Source: Aphrophora alni
Taxonomy: Eukaryota > Arthropoda > Insecta > Hemiptera > Aphrophoridae
Reading direction: 5' to 3'
NCBI GenBank assembly: GCA_963513935.1
Contig: OY740768.1
Coordinates: 33,230,216-33,294,215, forward strand
DNA length: 64,000 nt
Below the pieces are notes generated by a model. The model had not been told where the DNA came from and searched no databases. It saw only the letters and a list, made by a program, of their open reading frames with translations. Each line of letters begins with the position of its first letter. The first letter of the stretch is position 1. The translations under genes and the position numbers were made by a program. Positions 32,160 through 43,220 of this stretch are shown here, in pieces.

Positions 32160-32480
32160 CCCTCAAGGTAGTAATGTCTGGAGTGGAGAGGAAAAGAGGG
32201 GACCCCACACTTTGTTTGTTGCGTTTACTTTCCGCGGTACAACCCCCAATAAAAAAATATAGACCTCAAATGCTTCTGTGTAAACGCCTACCCTACTTTT
32301 GTTTCTTTTATCGGTGTAAATAAGAATAAAACGTTTACAAAAGTCAGCCACGAAGTTGTAACTTTAGGAATTAAATGTAGCTAAGCCGTAATTTGTGTAC
32401 CTAGTTTTCTTGGAATGGGTTGTACCTTCAAGTCAGGTTAGGGAACCAAGTAGAAGGGAGGACACGCCCCTTACACCATA
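32160..32480. other. GC-richer non-coding segment
   Basis: Less AT-rich than its flanks. A 62-codon minus frame at 32163-32351 has no recognisable domain. No repeat partner was found. Confidence 0.25.
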
Positions 32481-33199
32481 CTCAATCCTAGTCTGAGGCT
32501 ACTGTACTTAAATATTTATAGGCTTATTACCTATTAGGCAGTGAATGTTGGGAAGAATTATTTGGAGATCGGGTGACAACTTTAATACGGCTAAAACATT
32601 AAATACTCCTATTGAATACATATAAATAGTCTATAGTCAAGGCCAATTTGATAGATTTTCCTGAAATTTAAATATTTTCTGTGCAATGACAACGTGTAAA
32701 AAGAAATGTAGTTGGTTTAATATCCTGCCTATTGTGCATTATATTTTCCTCATTCTTCAAGCAGGGTTATGAATATTTGTATAATGTATTCATATTAAAG
32801 AAATGAATAGTGCTACTTGTTCCTTATACGGTATATAAAATCATAGAATAATAAAGGTTTTTTAATTATTGTAGTGAAATAGGTGTGAATTGCCGTTCCA
32901 TATAGGTTAGTTTATTTTACTAATATTCTTGCAATTGTTGTGATGATAGAGCACTGTAAAGGGTGCCCACATCAAAGTTAAACAAATAATATTACAAGAA
33001 AATTTTATCAACGTTTACCTGTTTGAAAGTAAGTTTGTACATGCACCTTTTGGAACCAAAATACTACTAATCTCAAATTTGAGGAACTAAGTACAATTGT
33101 GTGAACACAATATACAACAAATTCATCGAGAATATTATAACTAAATTTTATTTTAATAATTTTTCAAAAAATATAATTTTTTTAAAGTACAGGTTGGTT

Positions 33200-33600
33200 T
33201 TTACGTGTACAGTACTGTCACAAATAGGTTAGGTTCTGTTATTGCTACAGTAAAATAGGTTTGCGTTATGGTTGCGAATAGTTACGGTTAGGTTTATTAT
33301 GTTAGCGTCTGTTATTAGTACAGTACAGACATTGTGCTGTTCCGACGAAAATAGGTTACATTAGATTTTCCTTTTAGTTCAATGAAATATTCGTTCTGTA
33401 CTGTTGGAATAGGTTAGGTTATGTTTTGTTATTAGTCCAATACAATAAGTGTACAGTACCGTTACAAGTAGATAGGTTAGGTTTGGTTAGAGTGCAATTG
33501 GTGTGCGTTACTGTGGCAAATAAGATTTATGTGTTAATTTCTTTTATTAGTACAGTTGTGTAAAAGGTATACAGTTCGATTCCAAATATATTACTGAAAG
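33200..33600. repeat. Diverged ~60-68-bp minisatellite with AGGTTAGGTT
   Basis: About six and a half copies share a TGTACAGTACTGT(N)ACAAATAGGTTAGGTT block followed by CTGTTATTAGTACAGTA. Landmarks recur near 33204, 33267, 33334, 33391, 33451, 33502 and 33570. Each unit carries GGTTAGG or a decayed form of it. There is no coding frame. Confidence 0.75.
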
Positions 33601-35528
33601 GTATTTTAAAGGGGGAGATTGTAAATTATAAAAATAGTAATGACAATTTACCTAACATATGGGGTATCCTAGTTAAGAGATAAGTAGTGAGATAATATTT
33701 AAAGGAAGTTTCATTAATTTTTATTATACTTTTAATTCAGTTTGTTGAACGCAAAACCGGAAAATTTAATTCTGTTTTAATGTAGTAAATGAGTTTGAAT
33801 ATTTTTATGAACATTCGAATGTACAAGATTTGTGTATCTCATTCCTTATTTTAAAAGAAAATGTATAATATATTCACAGTGTTTTATATGCTAATTCCTT
33901 TTGAGAATATTCTCTTAATCAGTTCCAATATATAAGATGGAACCAGATAGATGGAAACAAAGTTACAAATACCTGGTGTGAAAAAGAAATTGGAATATAT
34001 TTTATCACAGGATTTAAATTATTCGTTCACTTTTTGTTTCGGAATGTCCCTATAAAGGAAAAACTTGTTACCAACTTGATAAACTAAAATTATATAACTT
34101 TCTTATTAACGTAGACCTAAACATTTGTTTTTAATAGATATTATCTTTCGTTTTTAACAATATTTAAATGTCAATTTGTTGTATTTAACTTCAACTGTTA
34201 TAGTTTTAGTAGATTTCTAAAATAACGAAAAACGGGGATATAGACATATACAGAAGAAAACATTTTGTTCGAAAACTATCAAATAAAATAAATCTCTAAA
34301 ACATTTTAAAATTTGTATTGTTCATTGAGTGACACTAACATGGAATGAAGCTTTTGATACAAACATTATAAAATTGAATTTATTCTCTTTGTTGTTTAAT
34401 GGAAGAAAATCTAATGGGATATGCGTATAAATAATTAGTTAGTTTAATTTTGCTACAAAAAAAAGTGTATTATATATCTTGCACTATATAGTATGATTTA
34501 CTTATAATTTTGAATTACTGATATTTTAAAAATAAATATTTCTTTCTTATTTTACAATTTGATAGATCGCTTAATTGGAAGAGACGTCATATTCGACTTG
34601 TTCATTTCAGTATATCGTTTTAATAAAATTTTGTGTACACGACTTAAGTCATACTTTGTTAGAATAGGTATAAATTATAACTCGCTGGATATAGTGATTC
34701 TGGTTACAATTGACTTTACTGTTTGGATAACGAGAATTTAAACATTCTTGTAAACCTAATGTGGCTACTGTCGGCGCGAAACGAATCACACATTATTCAT
34801 AAACCAAGAAGTTACAATAAATAATATCACAGTTACCGTAAAAAAACACCACGCTCAGGGAGTTGTGACTGTTATTAACCACTTATTGAGATCACAGTTG
34901 TAGCTAACTTTATGTTATAACCATAAACGTATATGAACATTTGATAGCTAACAGTGTTAACCGAGAAACTATCATTTGCATTAGCATTGGTTGGTTTCGG
35001 TGGCTGGTGAGTAATTAGGTGGAAACGTTAACGTTCCTACTATCGTTTCTATTTTACTCTAATTCACAATTATACTTATGTATAAGTCACATAGAAATTA
35101 TGTCGAGTTTTAGAGGACATCTAAGAGAGAAACAATATACTGAAACCCATTATTGTACTTTGGGGTCAAACTAAATAATATAATACCAGCTAGATTGAAC
35201 TACCCAAGAGAGAGTTAACTACTGATAACGTGCTCCTTCATTTTCTTTGAGGTCTAAATAACCTTATCCCCTTCAGACCAATAACCACTCTAGTTAACCC
35301 GTTCTTAAGTAATTAATTATAATAAACTGATTTGGATGACTAACATTAAATTACCAAAGTAACAGAACACAACTTTGACTTAAATGGGTGATCATAAGGC
35401 TTAGACCTATGTGTAACTCTCCCATTTAAATATAGGCTATATAATTATCGCGGTTGGACATATTCAATAGGCCTACCAGAAAATTTACCCAGAAATAATA
35501 ATTTTAACAACTCCACTAATTTAATTCT
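33601..35528. other. AT-rich non-coding sequence
   Basis: No supported gene. A 60-codon frame at 34559-34741 has no domain. A possible splice-bounded segment at 34955-35006 was rejected for a weak acceptor. Confidence 0.45.
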
Positions 35529-35729
35529 CTAAATGAATATGAGGGACTCAACATAGGTTATGTAAAGGTGTTCGGCGACGCTTTCACTTCTTCTCTGGAT
35601 TCCTGCTGCGCTCTTCTCTCGACTAATCGTCAGCTCTGCGACTGCCATCCCAATCGCAATATTGCAAGCAAGACTCCTGTACCCAATCTCAATACACTTT
35701 ACGTAAAATATTTGGTATTTTTGCAACAC
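35529..35729 (-). other. GC-richer segment with a 66-codon open frame
   Basis: The minus-strand frame is open for 66 codons in locally GC-rich sequence. Its middle part (residues about 24-54) has a balanced composition unlike the lysine/isoleucine/asparagine-rich translations elsewhere. No domain, signal peptide or clear splice site is visible, so it may be a chance frame or a fragment of an exon. Confidence 0.2.
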
Positions 35730-36454
35730 TGAAATTCGACAAATTCATATAAAAGAAAACATCAAAAAGTATTGAATTATCCAGGGAAAAACTTCCCATG
35801 AGAACGTTTAGAATTCAGTTGAAATTTTATTTTTCATTTGAAGTTTTTTGCACGACAGAAGTTGTGTCTCGTTCACACCCTAGTTACTCTGGTTCACAAC
35901 ATTACATTTAATACTTCCGAACGCTGTGTATTCCAAGTCAGGATCCAATGTCTTGTAACTTTACAATAACTCGTCTGAGTGACTTAAACTTAAAATAAGA
36001 TAAACCTTATAATACGTGGTTTTGGCTAGTTGTAAAGAACTTCATTACAAAATGTCATAATGATTGGTACACGCGTATGGCCTAACAAAGCATTCAATCG
36101 CAATCCCAATATAGTAGAGTCAAGTAAAACAAGATCTCGCTTCGCTCGGCGAAAAAAGTACTTTCATTGTTAAGGTCTTTTAAAATGAGGTTTGTGGGAG
36201 GTTAAAAATTAGAGTTGTTTATAATGTTAGAGGATTAATGTTCCAATGAACCCTGTAGCTGCGTTGTCTGGCTCAATGTCATTATGAACAGGGACAAATA
36301 TTTGTGCACCTGTGTAGAAGAGATTTTTATCTATGGCTGCTGTAGGGGAGTTTATAATTACAGTAGTCAACTATAGTACATTAAATATAGGAAACAGCAA
36401 TATACCAACATGATCTGTTGTCGTTTGGTTTAATGTATAATAACGAATAGTCTT

Positions 36455-36478
36455 TTCAAACCTAACCTAACCTGTTTA
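36455..36478 (-). repeat. Short AACCTAACCTAACCTG tract
   Basis: Reverse-oriented CCTAACCTAACC, the same motif as in the arrays at 1.2-3.4 and 33.2-33.6 kb, but here only about three units long. Confidence 0.6.
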
Positions 36479-36829
36479 CCTCTTCTAAATCGTAAAAGTA
36501 TAGTATTTAAAACTAAACATCAGTTCAGCCTGTTCGATTAACAATAAAATACATCTTTATTTGTAGAATTATTAAAAGGAAAAAGGAGAATATTATTTTA
36601 ATGATTAATAGTAAAAATAAAATTATTGTGAAACAACCCTTAAATGAATTTCGAGAACCCTTTCTACTTAACGGTTGAGTATGTTTTTTAAAAATTGTCA
36701 AGCAGAAAATCAAGATAGTGTTTAATTTAATATTAAAAAACAAGATACAGAATACAGGTCTTAAAAATATTTTTTGGTTTGACATGTTGAAAGGTTGAGA
36801 AATACATAGAAAGTGGTTATGGAAATTAT

Positions 36830-37400
36830 GTTTGTCTGACATTTTGTCTGGAGTTTGTCTGTGCAGTGTTTTACAGCCAAACCAGTCGACCTATTTTAAT
36901 GAAATTCGGTATATGACTATTTTTTGGTCATATCTCGAAACCTCCTTTTCCTTTTTTTTCATATTCAAAAAGTTGTTGATTGTTACAATAACACAAAAAT
37001 ACAAAATTATGATTTTTTTTTCAAAACTTAATCTACAGATTTTAATATAGCTCCTAGGTATTCAAACAAAACTCCCCAATACGTTCGTGAGATATCGGTA
37101 AAAACCAAACAAAAAATGGGCGTGTTGCATTTATGCCACACCAAATTCGTTAAAATTTTGGTGATTTGTGAAAATTAGTGATCTAAACCAATATAGGAAT
37201 TGAATTTATTTTATAAAATTAATAAAGAAGAAAGGTACTATTCAGGAATAGTTGGCAAAGACGAAAATCTGACCACTTTACTTAAAATATTTAAAAGTGC
37301 GTGTTATAATTATATATATTATGTTTAGAAAATATATTGGATTAATCCTTGTTTTATTTTCATTTTTTACTGACAACTACCAAACATTTTTATTTAACTT
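36830..37400 (+). repeat. Dispersed repeat family B, copy 2
   Basis: Blocks in order are TTTTAATGAAATTCGGTATATG (about 36894), TCATATCTCGAAACC (about 36928), GAGATATCGGTAAAAACCAA (about 37089) and TTACTGACAACTACCAAAC (about 37367). The first two blocks pair with the copy at 61.6 kb, the third with the copy at 9.2 kb, and the last with both. Short overlapping frames on both strands are not genes. Confidence 0.7.
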
Positions 37401-37610
37401 ACAGTTTTGATTGTTGAGGATTAGATTTTGTACATAAGTGTGTAATGAAGTTTATTTAAAATAGGGTTTTTAAATATTGAAAAACAAGGTGTTGGCGGGG
37501 GAGGTGTTCTTCTGTCATCACTTTTGTTTAACTTATACATATTCTAGAACGAGCAGAAACAAAATTTATTTTCTCTGACATCCTATTCTACTTCGTTGTT
37601 TAGTACAAAC

Positions 37611-37612
<2 letters not shown>

Positions 37613-37678
<66 letters not shown>

Positions 37679-37687
37679 TATGTAATA

Positions 37688-37722
<35 letters not shown>
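37613..37722. repeat. (TA)n microsatellite, interrupted
   Basis: About 110 bp of TA repeats with a central TACATATATATGTAATATATATGTA interruption, which is itself nearly palindromic. Confidence 0.97.
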
Positions 37723-37726
<4 letters not shown>

Positions 37727-38264
37727 CATAAATAAAATGAGGAATACTTATGTAATAATAAAATAACTATATATCTATCATTTATTCAATTTTCTAGACA
37801 ATGTTCCTTTGTTAATCAATTGTTAGCATATATCAGCAAAGTTGATCATATTCTATAATCCAGTCTCATTTACAGGATTAAATGCAACAATTTGTCAAAC
37901 TATAGGATCAGTTTAATCGATTGACAATTAAAGCCAATGTAACAGAGTCCTTAATTACCTTGTTTTAAAATGCAAACACATGCACCCTATTATCATTCAC
38001 TGCAATGTATTCCAGAGAGCATGCATTTATAGAAATTCCCAAATGTACAGGCACATACAATAATCGATAAATGTGTAGGAATTGTTAGAACCTATATTGG
38101 TACTAATATAAACAGAATTATTTAAAGTAAAAGAAATTTTTGCGACGTATGAAATGTTCATAAATGAGAGCCGGATTTTGTCTTACGAGAGGTTCTCCTA
38201 AATTTGAGTTATAGTAAAATTAAGTAGGAAAATAAAAAATCTAAAGATAAATTAAAAATATTCA

Positions 38265-38440
38265 TACATACGAAATTTTATTGAAATCAGTCAATTCGTT
38301 TAGACTGTAAGCCACTACATAGATTTATAGACGTCAGACGACAGTAACACATCATAATTTTAATAAAATCTGTTCACTCGTATAGACTGTTGAGCACTGT
38401 ACAGATACAGACGTTAGACGACAGAGAGACTGATTACAGC
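38265..38440 (+). repeat. ~82-bp tandem duplication
   Basis: TTTTATTGAAATCAGTCAATTCGTTTAGACTGTAAGCCACTACATAGAT...GACGTCAGACGACAG near 38275 is repeated in diverged form from about 38357, ending GACGTTAGACGACAG. The wording resembles common arthropod interspersed-repeat tails, but no family is assigned. Confidence 0.6.
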
Positions 38441-39448
38441 AAATTACTTGGATAGTGAAATTTTTGAAAAGATGTCAAAATTACGAACGACAAAAACATT
38501 TTTCTTTAGTTCGAAATTGTTTTTTAAACACGTGTCTGTGAGAAAATGAATTACACGAATTTGATGAAAACAACTATTACTGTATAATATAATATTCAAA
38601 CACGTGGTAAACACATGACTTTACAACTAAATAAATATTTTCCTGCCACAATTAAAACACAAATATCAATGAACAACGATAATTTATTCGAATACTTTGA
38701 TGATGTAAAAGTTAAATTTAATTGAATTTGGCCTTTTCTAACCCCTGCATTGTGCTGAATATACTTCCCTACAAACACTTGAGTTGCACAGGCTCTTCAA
38801 GAAGCAGACAACCCTCGGTAAAATATCGACTTGGTTTCACCCTGCCACTGCCTTTAGAAAATGACGATGATAAAATAAATCTCAGGCTAAATATGACACA
38901 TCTCAAATCTAAATTATTGAAGCTTAATGTTGGGCTCCTCCTTACAGTATCATGTCGAAGTGCGTTTAGTATGTAGGATTCTTCACATTCAGATATAGTT
39001 TGTTATTTATTTGGAAGTTTATTTGATAATGAATATTGCCAACGAAGACATTATCTCTTCCTTTCGGAACAAAGAATAGTTATACTTTATTTTTTCTCAA
39101 TTTAAGTTTATTTCTAACTACGTATTTTATTTTTTATTTTATTTTATCCTTGTATGTTTCATAAGTAATTTAGTTTTCACATTAAATGAACTGTATAGTG
39201 CGCAATAAGATATTGTTTTTGTTTAAGAGGAATTTGTAGAAGTTATTTAGTAGAAATAATCACAATAATTCAATTAATTCAATAAATTATGTTTACGAAA
39301 TAAAATAAAATAAAATATTCTATAGAGTTTGATTGAAATGCTTCGTGACATTATAAAGACTTTTGTTTATAAAACGTTAAAACAGTTTATCTTAAACTCC
39401 AGTATTAAACATTGATGTTAATATATCATTATATGAATATACTTTCTA

Positions 39449-39452
<4 letters not shown>

Positions 39453-39499
<47 letters not shown>
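39453..39499. repeat. (TA)n microsatellite
   Basis: About 47 bp of pure TA repeat, about 110 bp before the minisatellite that hosts the transposon. Confidence 0.96.
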
Positions 39500-39501
<2 letters not shown>

Positions 39502-39608
39502 CAATAAAACGTTTACATATTCTTGTGTTTTCATTTTGATTTATTACAATTCTATTAGGTTTTTATTTTATAATTTATGGATTAAAATACATACAAAATT
39601 TGTTTAAC

Positions 39609-39933
39609 AAAACATGATACCTTTGCATATTTAAGCACCACAGCATTCTACACTTTATACTTAAACACCCCAAATATGTTTCACATTTATACGTAAACAT
39701 TACAACATGATACAGGTTTATATTTAGGCACCACAACATTATACACATTTGTGTTTAAGCAATTCATCATATTAAACATTTATACTTAAACACAAGAAAC
39801 AAATACACTTTTATAACATCATTAAAGCATGACAACAATATCATCATTTATATTTAAGCACCACAAAATGGTACGAGTTTATAATAAACCACAATAACAT
39901 GGTATGCTTATATATTTCAGCACCCCAATATAT
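39609..39933 (+). repeat. ~31-bp minisatellite, left half (split by the transposon)
   Basis: About ten diverged units of the form CAACATGATACAGGTTTATATTTAGGCACCA run up to the left end of the transposon. The same unit, better preserved, resumes to the right (43221-43258 and 43552-43830). The last unit on this side is interrupted after CACCCCAATAT. Confidence 0.8.
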
Positions 39934-40069
39934 CTAGCGTGCTCGGGAAAAGGAGTATAAGTAAAAAAGTGTAAGTTTTCAGTAGAAGCATTTATATGTT
40001 TAAATTACAAGCATTACTCATTATATACTAAATTAAATGTTTATTACTTATAATTTTAAGTCCCATTTT

Positions 40070-40170
40070 CATACAAATAAGTAAAAAAAACAATATTGGT
40101 GTGTAATTAGTAAATCAATGACTTATCTTTATTTGACCAGTTAAAAAAATTGACTTATACTTTAAGTAGC
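40070..40170 (-). promoter_or_regulatory. Left subterminal GACTTAT motifs of the transposon
   Basis: ATAAGTAAAAAAA (about 40076), TGACTTATC (about 40119) and TTGACTTATACTT (about 40150) echo the AGTATAAGT part of the terminal repeat. Subterminal repeats of this sort often bind transposase, so that role is inferred. Confidence 0.5.
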
Positions 40171-40431
40171 ACTATGCACATGATTTTCAAGTAGCAAATT
40201 TTTAATCAAACAATATTAAATAACTTAGGATTTAGAAACACACTAATTGTAAATAATTGTCACCTAAATTTGTACCATAAAAAAGAGAACTAAATAACCA
40301 CAGAAAAAATAGAAACATAGCCTTAAGTATACTAAAAACATAAACAGTATTTCAAACTTTAAAGAAAGTCATACAATAGATACCTAAATTTATTGTAACA
40401 CAATTTGTTTGAATTATTTTCACTGTATTAA

Positions 40432-42754
40432 TCAGTCATTGTTTTCATTTTCTTCAATATCAGGATAAACTTCTGGTATATTTGATGTTTTGATATCATG
40501 ATAAAACTGATGAAAAGTTAATGGGATGAGTGGAAGCAAATCAATTATATCCTTTTTCTTTTCTTTTGTGGTGGGAAGGTTTTGATCATAACACTGTTTA
40601 GGAACAAGCTGTAAGTTTTGTTTTGCTCTACGGCTAATACATAATGATTTGAATGGAATATCATCATTTAGAGTAGTTTTGAATTGTATTATACCAAAAT
40701 CTTTAGTATAACGCAGACATTTTACACTTTGCCAGCTAAAAGGATTCCCTTCGGTGTCTTTTTTCCTGAGTACAAGTGATGTTCTCCATAGCCCTGCGAA
40801 GTCAAGGAAATCTTTGTATGTAAGTTCTCGAACTTGGAACTTCTTTGTTTTTCCAACTGAACGTATTAACTGGCTCCAGTCATGTGGATGATGAATTGGG
40901 AACTTCAATTTTTTTCTGCTTTTCAATTAGGGCATGATCTGTATCACAATCAAGATGGCTATGCCCACTAACCATAAACTTATGATCAATGACATTCAGT
41001 TGTTGATTTTTCTGAATAGCAAATAAGAACATTGCAGCTATGTGTGAATTTTTATTTTGTCCTCCGCAGCAATCTGAGTACAATGTAACATGTGATACTT
41101 GGGGAGACAAATTTATTAATTCATTGTAAATGCAGGTTCCTATTTGATTCCCACCTCGTCCTCCTTCTGTTTCGTTCCACATGTAGCATGTGACATCTCT
41201 ATGGCTCGTTTCATGCATGGTAAGATTAAAAGTCCATAACTGTTGTTTGTAGAATGAAACTGAAGTATTGAGAAAAGGAGTTGGTAAACATTGTTGCATA
41301 TCAAATGAATAACATCTTACAGAATCCTCTTCTTTAGCAAGCTGCTTATCTTTATCCTTAGCCAAGTAGGCAGCATCCGCTTCTTCATGATGAAATGCTA
41401 ATTCTTTTTCAATCCTTTTTTTTTCATCTTCATTTTCTGTAATCTTTATTTGTGTTTGTAATAAATCACACTTGTGGCATGTGTCCACCTTTGGTTTTTT
41501 AAATGAAATATTCATTTTATGAAATTCTCTTTCATATATTGGCCGAGATACAGGATTTTGTTGGCATTCACAGTATAGTTTGTACATTCTTGTTAGATAA
41601 AGGTGGGCAGGTAAATACAGGCGGGTGGTTTTGCGCCTTGTATAGTGCGACTCATAGGTAGGGAAAGATAATATGTGTTGTTTAACTTCATTTATTTTGT
41701 CAACAGAATGTTTGTTTGCAGGTGAACGACGTCCCCTATTATCACAGTTTGTAACACCACTCACACTTACATTCTGATTTAAAATGGCCAAAGTTACAAA
41801 CATTTGAGTTACATCAAGTGTTCTCATAAAACAGTCCCGACAAACTTTAACACGCTTACCATCAATTTAAAAATAAAAAATGTTGGTTACTTGTCTATGT
41901 TTTTCTTTATCTGGATCTTCTGTACGTTTGCGAGATACAGCTGGAACTTTAGATTGAACAAGACTAGCTACATATGCAACCCTTCTATTCCTGTCACCAA
42001 GAGCCCAGAATTCATCAAACAACACCTCTCTAATCAGTTTCTCTCTACGCACTTTCTCCAAAACCTCTTTGCATTTCATTCGACAGTTTTTAAGAGGCTT
42101 TGACTTTCTGGCTTTAACTTCTTTACCTTTTGCTGTTGTGTAATTTTTACCAGTATTTCTTTTTATTTTCCTTTCAGCTCTGATTTTTCTGGAGAAAACA
42201 TTGTTCTTAGTCCCTATTTTCTTTACATGACCGTTATTTGTAGAACTTACTTGTTCCTGTTCTGATAAATGTGGTCTTAAATCATTTTCTGGATCTACCT
42301 CCATATCACTGCTTTCTTCACTTGACTCATGTTCAGGTACATAGTCTTTATCAATATCAGAATCAAGAGATAATGAGTTTTAACTATCTGTCTGACTAGG
42401 ATTTAATGTTATTGCTGCATCATTGCAATTTATTTCTTTTACATGATCGTTATTTGTAGAACCTAATTGTTCCTCTTCTGATAAATGTGGCCTTAAATCA
42501 TTTTCTGAAACTATCTCCATATTACTGCTTTCTTCACTTGCCTTATGTTCAAGTACATAGTCTTTATCAATATCAGAATTAAGAAAGAATGAGTTTTCAT
42601 TATCTGCCTGACCAGCATTTAATGTTACTTCTGCAACATTATCTACAGCAATTGCATTATTAACATTTGTCAATTCTAAATAACTCAATGAATGTGAATC
42701 AGGTCTCAACTCATCAAAATTGTAGTCTAAATATCCAATTTCAGAGAATGACAA
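40432..42754 (-). pseudogene. Broken DUF7869-like transposase of the transposon
   Basis: About 774 codons run from 42754 down to 40432, damaged in three places: in-frame TAA at 42380-42382, in-frame TAA at 41867-41869, and a +1 shift at the A7 run on the minus strand (40909-40915). The first two breaks leave the frame unchanged, because the pieces before and after share one frame. Domains in order: an acidic N-terminal part with a 72-codon duplication; a basic lysine-rich stretch with a VKVCRDC motif just after the second stop; and then the piece from 41827. In that piece (its own numbering) CHKC is at 117-120, a charged helix at about 125-165, FDMQQ with D176, SDCCGGQNKN with D252, and SGHSHLDCDTDH with D295/D297. 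The C-terminal part continues HPHDW in the shifted frame to a stop at 40432. The blocks resemble DUF7869 proteins, and D176, D252 and D295/D297 or E302 could be the DDE/D triad (inference). No in-frame ATG lies upstream of 42754. The first in-frame Met codon is at 42518-42520, so the true start or an upstream exon is unclear. Confidence 0.88.
42222..42650 (-). repeat. 216-bp in-frame tandem duplication inside the transposase gene
   Basis: The block around 42222-42400 is repeated around 42438-42616 with an exact 216-bp (72-codon) offset. Both copies encode an acidic DIDKDYV...SEESS.ME.V.ENDLRPHLSE pattern. At the same place in the repeat one copy has GAA (Glu) and the other TAA (stop at 42380-42382), so the first stop arose by one substitution after the duplication. 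Confidence 0.88.
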
Positions 42755-42763
42755 CTCAAAATT

Positions 42764-42790
42764 ATAATACTTATAGTTTATAAGTATTAT
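42764..42790. promoter_or_regulatory. Perfect 12-bp palindrome upstream of the transposase frame
   Basis: ATAATACTTATA, a 3-base loop (GTT) and TATAAGTATTAT form a perfect inverted repeat 10 bp upstream of the open frame. Its ACTTATA core matches the subterminal motifs, so it may be a regulatory or transposase-binding site (inference). Confidence 0.4.
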
Positions 42791-42899
42791 GTATAAACTA
42801 TTGTAAAATATAGTAATTTTACATATGGCGTAAATTCACCTACCCCACCCCCTCAAATGGCTTGGGGGTACCTCAAAAATCATATTAATTGTTAGTGAA

Positions 42900-43200
42900 A
42901 AAGTGACTTAATATTGTACTGTGGAATATAGTATAAGATGACTTATACTCTATTTACCAGACTTATAATGTTTTCCCCAATTTATGATACAGATTGCTCA
43001 AGTGATCCAAGTAGTACAAAATGACTTGTTCTGTTTTTCCCAGTCACAAAAAGCAAATTTTAGTTATACTACTTTAATCATATACATTTAATAATAGAAT
43101 CATAGCAAATAGACTTATATTCTTTTTACCATAGATGGGAAAGTATATAAGTACCTAGAAAATTGACTTATCTCATTTTGACCATTTTTTGACTTATACT
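42900..43200 (+). promoter_or_regulatory. Right subterminal GACTTAT cluster of the transposon
   Basis: GACTTA or GACTTAT occurs near 42904, 42939, 42960, 43110, 43165 and 43191, with a variant GACTTGT near 43022, all in the same orientation. The copy at 43191 is part of the terminal repeat. The density is far above background and fits transposase-binding subterminal repeats. Confidence 0.6.
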
Positions 43201-43220
43201 CCTTTGCCCGAGCACGCTAG

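Larger units (their letters stand above)
39934..43220 (-). mobile_element. DNA transposon, 3287 bp, with 35-bp terminal inverted repeats
   Basis: The left end (39934-39968) begins CTAGCGTGCTCGGGAAAAGG. The right end (43186-43220), as its reverse complement, begins CTAGCGTGCTCGGGCAAAGG. The two match at 33 of 35 positions and then diverge. ATAT flanks both ends (39930-39933, 43221-43224). Because the flanks are TA-rich, a 4-bp ATAT duplication cannot be separated from a 2-bp TA or AT duplication with a slightly longer repeat. Alignment with neighbouring minisatellite units favours a 2-bp duplication. One minus-strand transposase gene fills the interior. Near-identical ends with a damaged gene suggest a fairly young but defective copy. 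The superfamily is uncertain. Confidence 0.93.

Noticed and set aside
34955..35006. 52-bp segment between an AG and a CTG/GTGAGT donor, open in one frame
   Set aside because: The acceptor lacks a pyrimidine tract and the peptide is unrecognised, so it is indistinguishable from chance.
41860..41880. Intron between the two transposase pieces at 41867-41827
   Set aside because: The frame is unchanged across the TAA, and the residues after it (IDGKRVKVCRDCF) read naturally as coding sequence, so a nonsense mutation is simpler than an intron.
41804..42103. 99-codon plus-strand frame inside the transposon
   Set aside because: It is antisense to the transposase pieces, has no domain and overlaps clear coding sequence on the other strand.
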